Source: Bacteroidales bacterium (GTDB lineage: Bacteria > Bacteroidota > Bacteroidia > Bacteroidales > Bacteroidaceae). From it: a stretch of DNA of 42,691 bases. The stretch covers positions 1-42,691 of the forward strand of contig SFFY01000016.1 of NCBI GenBank assembly GCA_004556745.1. Reading direction: 5' to 3'. The notes below the pieces were generated by a model. The model did not search any database and was not told the origin of the DNA. It saw only the letters and a list, made by a program, of their open reading frames with translations. Positions 38,037 to 42,691 of this stretch are shown here, piece after piece. How positions within the stretch are numbered: position 1 is the first letter of the stretch; every line of letters starts with the position of its first letter. The translations under genes and the position numbers were made by a program.

Positions 38037-39041
38037 AAATTCGGACTCAAAAAAGCCGTCAACGGCATCTGCCACTGCTACGGCTTTATCATCCATGGTG
38101 TGCTGATATACGTTTTTAAGCATGTTGTTTGTAGAGTGCCCCATGCGCTCCATTGCGTATTTATCTGGAACATTGAGCCGGAGCATGACCGATGCGTTTA
38201 CATGGCGCAGGTCGTGGAAGCGAAACGGCGAAACTCCGCAGCGGGAGCACGCGCGTTGCAGATGCTTATACAGCACGTTCCGTGTTGCGTGGACAATATA
38301 CTCATCTGTGTGCGGTGTTGCGGAAAGCAGCCCCATAATATACGGCGGCACTTTCAGCTTTCTGTTTCCACTGTATGTTTTAGGCTGCTTGAGCTGCGGG
38401 CCATCCTCACCGTCTACCATTGCCTGCTTAATTGTCAAGATATCACCATCAAGACAATCCCATGTTAGACCTCTGATCTCCGATGTACGGAGACCGAGCC
38501 AGACAGCCAGAATGAAAGGCAATTCAAAGCCAGTGCCCTTGCAGTCTTCGTGTAGAATTCTGATCTCGTCCATGGTAGGGATTTTGATTTTAGGCGCTTC
38601 TTTCTGCGGCAATGATACGCGGAACACTTTATCCGGGCATTCCTCCGACATTGCCGCCGTAAATAAGCCGTAAGCGTTGCGGACGTACTTAGGGGACTTT
38701 TCCCGCGCCATCTTATTCACGGCGCGCTGCACGCGATCCTGCGTCAACGCGGAGCATTTAACGCTCATCAACTCTTGGAAAACCACCTTGCGGAGTTTTC
38801 TGTACCCGTTGACGGTGGAGGGGGAGAGTATTGCGTCTTTGCTGTCAATATATCGGTCGATAGCATCGCCAACCGTTCGTTCAGACGCACGAGCGGCAGA
38901 CTTTGCGCCGGACTTTAACGCGGCAGCTTCATTCTCCGCCTGCCTTTTGGTGGGCGCTGTGACGGACACGCGCTTTCCTTCTACCATGACGCTGACATTC
39001 CAGTTGCCGGACGGTAGCAGTTTTGCTTTCGGTATCTTCAT
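38028..39041 (-). CDS. int: Tyrosine integrase
   Basis: 337 residues. The N-terminal DNA-arm domain (about 1-50; NWNVSVMVEGKRVSVTAPTKRQAENE) is AP2-like. The core SAM-like domain follows. The catalytic set is complete: Arg185 (LGLRTSEIRG), His276/Arg279 (FHDLRH), His302 (MGHSTNN) and Tyr312 (VYQHT). It integrates the phage by recombining attP, just past its 3' end, with a tRNA 3' end. Its ATG is directly after the stop of the upstream HTH-membrane gene, so both share a leftward transcript. No excisionase gene is recognised. Confidence 0.97.
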   Translation of the reverse strand: MKIPKAKLLPSGNWNVSVMVEGKRVSVTAPTKRQAENEAAALKSGAKSAARASERTVGDAIDRYIDSKDAILSPSTVNGYRKLRKVVFQELMSVKCSALTQDRVQRAVNKMAREKSPKYVRNAYGLFTAAMSEECPDKVFRVSLPQKEAPKIKIPTMDEIRILHEDCKGTGFELPFILAVWLGLRTSEIRGLTWDCLDGDILTIKQAMVDGEDGPQLKQPKTYSGNRKLKVPPYIMGLLSATPHTDEYIVHATRNVLYKHLQRACSRCGVSPFRFHDLRHVNASVMLRLNVPDKYAMERMGHSTNNMLKNVYQHTMDDKAVAVADAVDGFFESEFHL

Positions 39042-39434
39042 TCAAATCCCACTCCAATCAATGTACAAGCCCCATGCAGCCAACAGGGCGATAGTGACAA
39101 ACATTACAGCAATCACTACGTTGCGGATACGGACACCGCGCCGCATGATCTCGATCATGTCTGCTTTCGCATCAACGTGGCGTTCCAACTCATCGTTGCG
39201 CGCTTGTAAAGTCTCCTCGGTCGGCGTCAAATGTTCGGAAATTCCGAACACCTCATCAAGGGATATTCCAAGTGCTTTGCAGATCGGCGCGACGGTGTAG
39301 ATCGACGGAGATTTAGAAAACTTGGAAAAGAAATTCTGCACAGTGGACAGCGGCACGCCGGAAGCATCGGAAATTTCCTGATAGGTTAGTTTCAGTTCTT
39401 CTTTACGGGATTTACACACTTCTTGAATGTTCAT
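39042..39434 (-). CDS. XRE HTH regulator with C-terminal membrane segment
   Basis: 130 residues. MNIQEVCKSRKEELKLTYQEISDASGVPLSTVQNFF is an HTH_3 domain with PSIYTVAPICKALGISLDEVF its end. A coiled linker (TLQARNDELERHVDAKADMI) leads to one membrane helix, VVIAVMFVTIALLAAWGLYI. An HTH protein tied to the membrane and co-transcribed with int may sense the envelope, a pattern common in clostridial prophages. It may control integration. Confidence 0.85.
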   Translation of the reverse strand: MNIQEVCKSRKEELKLTYQEISDASGVPLSTVQNFFSKFSKSPSIYTVAPICKALGISLDEVFGISEHLTPTEETLQARNDELERHVDAKADMIEIMRRGVRIRNVVIAVMFVTIALLAAWGLYIDWSGI

Positions 39435-39598
39435 TTATGCCACCTTAATTTTTCTGATTTTTGCGCCGCGAAGTCGCAAGATGAGGGCTTGTCGAACCGC
39501 GTCGAGCGCTGTCTTATTGCAATGTTTCGGTGTTGAATTGCCAAGGTAAAGCGGATTATGGTCAAAACAAGCAGCGGCGACCGCTTCCCGCTGGCTGC
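39435..39598 (-). pseudogene. Small protein remnant without a start codon
   Basis: A leftward frame of about 53 codons, after the terminator, encodes REAVAAACFDHNPLYLGNST, then PKHCNKTALDAVRQALILRL and RGAKIRKIKVA, and ends directly before the ATG of the HTH-membrane gene. It has the look of real protein but no ATG, GTG or TTG; its frame is open back through the terminator into the end of the gene at 39641. It may be a frameshifted extension, a truncated gene or one with a rare start. Confidence 0.5.
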
Positions 39599-39635
39599 AA
39601 AAAGCCCTCGCCGTTGTTGCAGAGGCGGCGAGGGC
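39599..39635 (-). terminator. Terminator within the leftward int operon
   Basis: A perfect 10-bp stem, GCCCTCGCCG with CGGCGAGGGC (39604-39613, 39626-39635), followed leftward by TTTTT. It lies between the small basic gene and the HTH-int pair, so int expression would need read-through. Confidence 0.85.
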
Positions 39636-39640
39636 TAACC

Positions 39641-39793
39641 TTACTTCATACCAAGGAGCTTGCCAAGTTTTCTTTGCCGCCCTGTTTTGGCCGTTGGGAT
39701 CCCAGTTCCTTTTGAGATTTTCCTTTTCATCTTCGTGATTCCGAGCGCACGTTTCCAGCTAAAGGACAGACCGGGAATCTTGCTCTTCGCCAT
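39641..39793 (-). CDS. Small basic phage protein (SFSWKRALGI family)
   Basis: 50 residues, GGTGGTG as ribosome site. MAKSKIPGLSFSWKRALGIT, KRKISKGTGIPTAKTGRQRK, then a Gly/Leu/Lys end: a highly basic protein with a motif seen in many Firmicutes prophages beside the integrase or repressor. It has no known activity; its charge suggests nucleic acid binding. First gene of the leftward operon. Confidence 0.7.
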   Translation of the reverse strand: MAKSKIPGLSFSWKRALGITKMKRKISKGTGIPTAKTGRQRKLGKLLGMK

Positions 39794-39813
39794 TTGGCGC
39801 ACCACCTTTTATT

Positions 39814-39841
39814 CTTATATTTTCGACTGCACAAAGTGCAA
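39814..39841 (-). promoter_or_regulatory. Leftward promoter of the int operon
   Basis: TTGCAC (39836-39841) and TATAAG (39814-39819) are separated by 16 bases, upstream of the small basic gene. The -35 overlaps an inverted repeat TGCACAAAGTGCA (39828-39840) that may be an operator. Confidence 0.65.
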
Positions 39842-39888
39842 TAATCGACATATAGCCCCGTTGCAGAAATATTTGGAGGGACATAATT

Positions 39889-40026
39889 ATGGACGAACAA
39901 ACGAGAAAAGCGGCAGAACTTTTTGCCAACCTGACGCCAGAGCAGAAAAATGTTATTCTTGCGATGGTTGATAACCTTCTATCACAGCAAGCACCGCGCT
40001 CTTCTGCTGCGGAGACAACCGGCTAA
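39889..40026 (+). CDS. Small protein antisense to the repressor 3' end
   Basis: 45 residues, ATG 39889 with GGAGG nine bases upstream. DEQTRKAAELFANLTPEQKNVILAMVDNLLSQQ is a helix whose LTPEQKNVILAMVDNL resembles the repressor's own C-terminal LSPQQKSAVLAVIEGY. It overlaps the end of the repressor gene on the opposite strand by 74 bases, so the two reading frames share DNA. It may compete with or bind the repressor; that is a hypothesis. Confidence 0.6.
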   Translation: MDEQTRKAAELFANLTPEQKNVILAMVDNLLSQQAPRSSAAETTG

Positions 40027-40345
40027 ACCCGGCAATAAGCTGCGCAAGCTGCGCATCCTCGCCCTCGGTCTTCGGATCGGGGGCTTTTTTTGCGCCCTGC
40101 TCCGGCAGGACGGGGAGCTCGTCTCCGTCCAGATCGGCAATGGTGATAGCTGCTTTAGATTTTTCGATTCTTTTAATTGCTTGAATAACGGAATCCATCT
40201 TTTCCGTTTGCGGTTTTGCCCCGTTAAGCCAGTTTTTTATAGTACTTTGATGGATGCCAGACTCTTTTGATATTTGATAAATAGTTACGTGATTGTAGTC
40301 TATTTTTTGCTTTAACCATTTAGCAAAACGTACAGAATCATTCAT
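39953..40345 (-). CDS. CI-like repressor (HTH, no peptidase domain)
   Basis: 130 residues from ATG 40345; a longer frame upstream lacks a ribosome site and runs across the promoter region. MNDSVRFAKWLKQKIDYNHVTIYQISKESGIHQSTIKNWL is an XRE HTH. A linker of Pro/Asp/Glu follows, then LAQLIAGFSRLSPQQKSAVLAVIEGYQ, a likely dimerisation helix. It lacks a LexA-type protease domain, so induction would need another factor. It is placed to act on the promoter at 40389-40417. The start has only a weak ribosome site. Confidence 0.85.
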   Translation of the reverse strand: MNDSVRFAKWLKQKIDYNHVTIYQISKESGIHQSTIKNWLNGAKPQTEKMDSVIQAIKRIEKSKAAITIADLDGDELPVLPEQGAKKAPDPKTEGEDAQLAQLIAGFSRLSPQQKSAVLAVIEGYQPSQE

Positions 40346-40373
40346 GATTTTTTGTCTACCAGTGCTCTTAAAA

Positions 40374-40417
40374 TAGTCTACAAAACTATTGACAATACTC
40401 TTATAATAGTCTATAAT
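40374..40417 (+). promoter_or_regulatory. Rightward early promoter with operator repeats
   Basis: TTGACA (40389-40394) and TATAAT (40412-40417) are exactly 17 bases apart, a perfect consensus. TAGTCTA repeats lie at 40374-40380 and 40407-40413 (33 bases, three turns, apart), and a third at 40296-40302 in the repressor gene. The TTGACAATA core sits within a near-palindrome, CTATTGACAATAC. The overlapping leftward start of the repressor makes this a switch like PR/PRM. Confidence 0.88.
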
Positions 40418-40555
40418 TACTCTCGTGGACAGGCAATAAGAAACCAGCCCACCCCGACAAATCGAGCTGGCGCGAATCAATGTTTGTAGCAAAACTTAGA
40501 GTAGCACCGATGCTCCAATTTGTCAATAGAATACTCTAATTTCGGAGGTGAAAAA

Positions 40556-40696
40556 GTGAACGAGGTTGAGAAACGCCTCGAAATAGCGCTGATCGAGGCC
40601 GTTGAAAAATGGGCAAAAGACGGCTGCGCGACCGCCGAAGGGATGTTAGCCCTCGCAGCAGCCGCGCAGACATTGGTGAATCTGGAACGCGGTTAG
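40556..40696 (+). CDS. Small early protein (first rightward gene)
   Basis: 46 residues from GTG 40556 with GGAGGTGA. NEVEKRLEIALIEAVEKWAKDGCATAEGMLALAAAAQTLVNLERG is one long helical, Ala-rich protein. It lies about 140 bases downstream of the early promoter. Its stop shares bases with the stop of the convergent gene 40693. The position of a Cro-like or anti-repressor gene, but no HTH is seen. Confidence 0.65.
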   Translation: MNEVEKRLEIALIEAVEKWAKDGCATAEGMLALAAAAQTLVNLERG

Positions 40697-40878
40697 CACT
40701 CAGATTTGGATAAAGCTAAGACGCGGGCATAGATTTCCTCGAAAAAATCGGCAACGTCTTTGCCACCATCCTTATTCGCCCTTACCGCAGAGTTTTCCAT
40801 TTTGGCGATAACAATTTCTTTTGCGGTAGTAAGCGCAAACTGGTTTAACGGATTCAAAATTTCACCCACTTTCAACAC
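40693..40878 (-). CDS. Small leftward hypothetical protein of the immunity region
   Basis: 61 residues from GTG 40878, after TGGAG. LKVGEILNPLNQFALTTAKEIVIAKMENSAVRANKD ... DVADFFEEIYARVLALSKSE is helical. A leftward gene set inside a rightward operon and convergent with its first gene is a typical clostridial arrangement, but I cannot name the family with confidence. Confidence 0.65.
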   Translation of the reverse strand: MLKVGEILNPLNQFALTTAKEIVIAKMENSAVRANKDGGKDVADFFEEIYARVLALSKSEC

Positions 40879-40932
40879 TCCATTTTACCACATGGGCAAT
40901 AAGGGGGCAACACTAAGAAAGGAGTTGATAAA

Positions 40933-41133
40933 TTGAGTTTCGCTGAGAACCTTGCGCGGCTTCAAGCCGAGCGCGGCGAGACGAATTACCGCCTTGCAAA
41001 AGAAATTGGCGTGCATCAGACCACTGTAAAAAATTGGAAAAACGGGGCAATCCCGCAAATCGAGCACCTGCATTTAATAGCAGCTCATTATGGGGTGACA
41101 GACAAAGACCTTTTTATGGAGGTGCGGTTATGA
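40933..41133 (+). CDS. XRE HTH regulator (Cro-like)
   Basis: 66 residues from TTG 40933 with AAAGGAG nine bases before. SFAENLARLQAERGETNYRLAKEIGVHQTTVKNWKNG is a canonical HTH_3; HLIAAHYGVTDKDLF ends it. Small and single-domain, in the position of a Cro repressor. Its first 68 coding bases are repeated perfectly at 41442, inside the next gene. Confidence 0.88.
   Translation: MSFAENLARLQAERGETNYRLAKEIGVHQTTVKNWKNGAIPQIEHLHLIAAHYGVTDKDLFMEVRL
40939..41006 (+). repeat. 68-bp perfect direct repeat, copy 1 (in the HTH gene)
   Basis: Identical to 41442-41509. It codes for the first two helices of the XRE HTH (FAENLARLQAERGETNYRL). The two copies are 503 bases apart and flank the HNH domain, so the second arose by duplication. 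Confidence 0.97.
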
Positions 41134-41642
41134 CGGAAGATATAAGCGTGAGCCGCTTATATAACATATGGGCATGTATGAAGCAGAGATGCGATAACCC
41201 TAATCATACTGCTGCAAAGTGGTATCACGACAAAGGAATCCGAGTTTGCCCGGAATGGCACAACAGTTTTATTACGTTTCTGGTATGGGCCGCGCAGAAC
41301 GGATACGAGGATGGATTGACAATCGACAGGATTAATGCGGATGACGCATATTGCCCCGATAATTGCCGTTGGATTCCATTTAAGGAAAATTGTTCCAGAA
41401 AAAGGCGTGCGACTAAAAAATCAGCCGAAGATTGTTTGGTGTTCGCTGAGAACCTTGCGCGGCTTCAAGCCGAGCGCGGCGAGACGAATTACCGCCTTGC
41501 AAAAGAAATCGACGTCTCGCAGACGTCGATCAAAAACTGGAAAGAGAGTGTGTGCCACCCGCACCCGCGCCAAGTCAAGAAGTTGGCAAAGCACTTCGGC
41601 GTTACCGTGGATTCGCTGCTGAAATCCAGCGATGGGCAGTAA
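41130..41642 (+). CDS. HNH endonuclease (copy 3) fused to a second XRE HTH
   Basis: 170 residues. The N-terminal 95 or so are the HNH-like core of the same family as 10808 and 35637: LYNIWACMKQRC, KGIRVCPEW, FLVWAAQNGYEDGLTIDRI and YCPDNCRWIPFKENC. The usual C-terminal NUMOD-like unit is missing. In its place (about 105-170) is an XRE HTH, FAENLARLQAERGETNYRLAKEIDVSQTSIKNWK, nearly the same as the gene before. It appears to be an endonuclease inserted with duplication of the neighbouring HTH, or a regulator with a captured nuclease. The ATG overlaps the previous stop. Confidence 0.88.
   Translation: MTEDISVSRLYNIWACMKQRCDNPNHTAAKWYHDKGIRVCPEWHNSFITFLVWAAQNGYEDGLTIDRINADDAYCPDNCRWIPFKENCSRKRRATKKSAEDCLVFAENLARLQAERGETNYRLAKEIDVSQTSIKNWKESVCHPHPRQVKKLAKHFGVTVDSLLKSSDGQ
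41442..41509 (+). repeat. 68-bp perfect direct repeat, copy 2 (in the HNH-HTH fusion)
   Basis: Second copy of the sequence at 40939-41006. Recombination between the copies would delete exactly one HNH unit and leave a single HTH gene. Past the repeat the two diverge (GGCGTGCATC in copy 1, CGACGTCTCG in copy 2), so they have since evolved separately. Confidence 0.97.
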
Positions 41643-41644
41643 AA

Positions 41645-41685
41645 AATGCCCCGCCCAATGTTGCAGCATCGAGCGGGGCGGGTGG
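41645..41685 (-). terminator. Terminator-like hairpin, leftward orientation
   Basis: GCCCCGC and GCGGGGC pair around an 18-base loop and are followed leftward by ATTTTTT. No leftward gene lies upstream to explain it; it may be a relic or act on antisense transcripts. It follows the HNH-HTH stop. Confidence 0.5.
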
Positions 41686-41750
41686 GACAAATCTCACCAC
41701 AAGATATTGTGTCCGTGCTTATTGTAGCACGGAAGGAAGGAAAAGGCAAG

Positions 41751-41996
41751 ATGTTAAAGCCACAACAGTTAACGCGACGGCGGAATGACCTTGAGAGAGC
41801 CGTTCGCGGCGCGATGGGACGGGCATTGATTCGCACCGGCAAGGAGCTGGGCGAGGAAATCGGCTTGTCGGAAACGCAAATTTGCAACAGAATGGCGGGG
41901 CGTTCCCGCTGGACTTTAGATGAAATTTGGGAGCTTGACCGAGTTTTGCAATTCACCGACGCGGAAAAGCTCATGCTGATCGGAGGCGCGAAATGA
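41751..41996 (+). CDS. HTH-containing early protein
   Basis: 81 residues from ATG 41751, chosen over 41646 (which spans a hairpin and lacks coding features). ALIRTGKELGEEIGLSETQICNRMAGRSRWTLDEIWELDRVLQF is an XRE-like HTH in the middle of a mostly helical protein. A stretch of Arg (TRRRNDLERAVRGAM) precedes it. It could bind phage DNA as an early regulator. Overlaps the next gene (ATGA). Confidence 0.75.
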   Translation: MLKPQQLTRRRNDLERAVRGAMGRALIRTGKELGEEIGLSETQICNRMAGRSRWTLDEIWELDRVLQFTDAEKLMLIGGAK

Positions 41997-42148
41997 TCGA
42001 TACGCTGTTTTTCGGCGGCATCGCCGCTACGGTGATCGCGCTCAACGGCTGCGACTTCACCACGAGCCTTGCTGTCATCGGCGCGTGCGCGGTGTGCAAG
42101 GGGCTGTATGATCTGCTGCCCTACATAGACAGGGGGTGCAGGGAGTGA
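41993..42148 (+). CDS. Small membrane protein
   Basis: 51 residues, ATG overlapping the previous stop. TLFFGGIAATVIALNGCDFTTSLAVIGACAVCKGLYDLL is mostly hydrophobic with one or two membrane segments, then YIDRGCRE. Coupled at both ends (ATGA and GTGA). Function unknown; could be an exclusion or anchoring protein. Confidence 0.65.
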   Translation: MIDTLFFGGIAATVIALNGCDFTTSLAVIGACAVCKGLYDLLPYIDRGCRE

Positions 42149-42691
42149 AATGCGAGCTGTACCATGACAACTTCCAGAACTTCAAAAAATACGGGATCCC
42201 AAAGGCGCAGCTTGTGATTGCGGACATTCCCTATAACATCGGCTCTGATGCTTACGGCAGCAACCCGACGTGGTACATCGGCGGAGACAACAAAAACGGT
42301 GAGAGCAAAAAAGCAAAGAGCAGCTTTTTCAATTCCGATGGTTATTTCAAGATCCCCGAGTATATGCACTTCTGCAACCGCCTTTTGAAGAAAGAACCGA
42401 AGGAGAAAGGGCAAGCCCCGGCAATGCTTGTTTTTTGTGCATTCGACCAGATGCAGACCGTCATGGAGTACGGCAAGCAGTACGGATTCAAGAACAGCTA
42501 TCCTATGTTTTTCTGTAAAAACTATTCCGCGCAGGTGCTTAAAGCTAATATGCGAGTGGTAGGCGCGACGGAATTTGCAGTAGTTCTTTACCGTGACAAG
42601 CTGCCGAAATTTAACAACGGGCGTGAGATCGGCGAAGACGGGAAACCGATTCGAGGCACGGGAAAGATGGTTTTTGACTGGCAGAAGTGGG
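42145..42691 (+). CDS. DNA adenine/cytosine-N4 methyltransferase, N-terminal part (continues at base 1)
   Basis: Starts at GTG 42145, overlapping the stop of the membrane protein. It reads off the end of the window and is completed at 1-371. IADIPY at about residues 25-30 is the catalytic motif IV of amino-methyltransferases (DPPY type, here DIPY); NIGSDAYGSNPTWYIGGDN is its loop. The recognition region follows (FFNSDGYFKIPEYMHFCNRL). Motif I lies at the C-terminus. Full length is 272 residues. Confidence 0.9.
   Translation, partial: MKCELYHDNFQNFKKYGIPKAQLVIADIPYNIGSDAYGSNPTWYIGGDNKNGESKKAKSSFFNSDGYFKIPEYMHFCNRLLKKEPKEKGQAPAMLVFCAFDQMQTVMEYGKQYGFKNSYPMFFCKNYSAQVLKANMRVVGATEFAVVLYRDKLPKFNNGREIGEDGKPIRGTGKMVFDWQKW
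42593..42691. repeat. Terminal direct repeat (circular join), right copy
   Basis: Identical to bases 1-99; marks the point where the circular genome was opened. See the left copy. Confidence 0.95.

Noticed and set aside
40345..40492. A longer repressor starting at 40492
   Set aside because: The extra residues (SYCLSTRVIIDYYKS...) would be coded over the consensus early promoter and operators, and no ribosome site precedes them.

Overview
The window is almost certainly a complete circular genome of a temperate tailed phage. Its first 99 bases are repeated exactly as its last 99, and one methyltransferase gene reads through that join, so the unique genome is 42,592 bp. The gene set is that of a siphovirus: PBSX-type terminase, SPP1-like portal, HK97-type capsid, a tape measure of 653 residues, tyrosine integrase and repressors. 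The host is probably a Gram-positive gut Clostridia, perhaps Oscillospiraceae. That is inferred from strong GGAGG ribosome sites, many TTG/GTG starts, gp6/minor-capsid/Gp15 family head-tail genes, Lar and other small zinc-ribbon proteins, and a peptidase endolysin with an SLH-like tail. No host gene is present to prove it.

Layout, starting at the switch. 39.6-41.7 kb is the immunity region: a leftward CI-like repressor (39953-40345), a consensus rightward promoter (40389-40417), small HTH genes, and a leftward operon ending in the integrase (38028-39041). A tRNA 3'-end sequence at 37854-37881 lies just past int and is the likely attP core, with CAGATG-type arm repeats on both sides. Rightward from the switch and across the join come the early genes: adenine methyltransferase, secreted 3D protein, annealing/NinB-like recombination genes, SSB, a replisome organiser with a candidate origin inside it, a DnaC-like loader, a DUF1064 protein and a Dcm-like protein (to 6.5 kb). 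A PAPS-reductase-family gene follows, broken by a one-base shift at an A7 run and by a group I intron. Then come small accessory genes (8.6-12.3 kb) and a 493-bp gene-less, hairpin-rich stretch before terS.

12.8-21.3 kb holds packaging, head and connector genes, 21.3-30.3 kb tail genes and a Gly-rich/Ig/lectin adhesion set, and 31.1-32.4 kb lysis. A leftward moron with a zinc ribbon and a membrane anchor is set between the tail chaperone-region gene and the tape measure. After lysis come a small leftward three-gene cassette (32.8-33.5 kb) with a consensus promoter embedded in two overlapping palindromes, and a rightward set of unusual proteins (33.6-37.8 kb) before attP.

The most unusual content is mobile. 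There is a group I intron (7387-8449) whose GIY-YIG endonuclease lies on the opposite strand with its own promoter. There are also three HNH-type endonucleases of one family (10808, 35637, 41130); the last is fused to a second copy of a neighbouring HTH gene, leaving a 68-bp perfect direct repeat. The tail adhesin ends in a lectin-like domain with a last ~34-codon stretch that looks like a diversity-generating-retroelement variable region, although no reverse transcriptase is present here.
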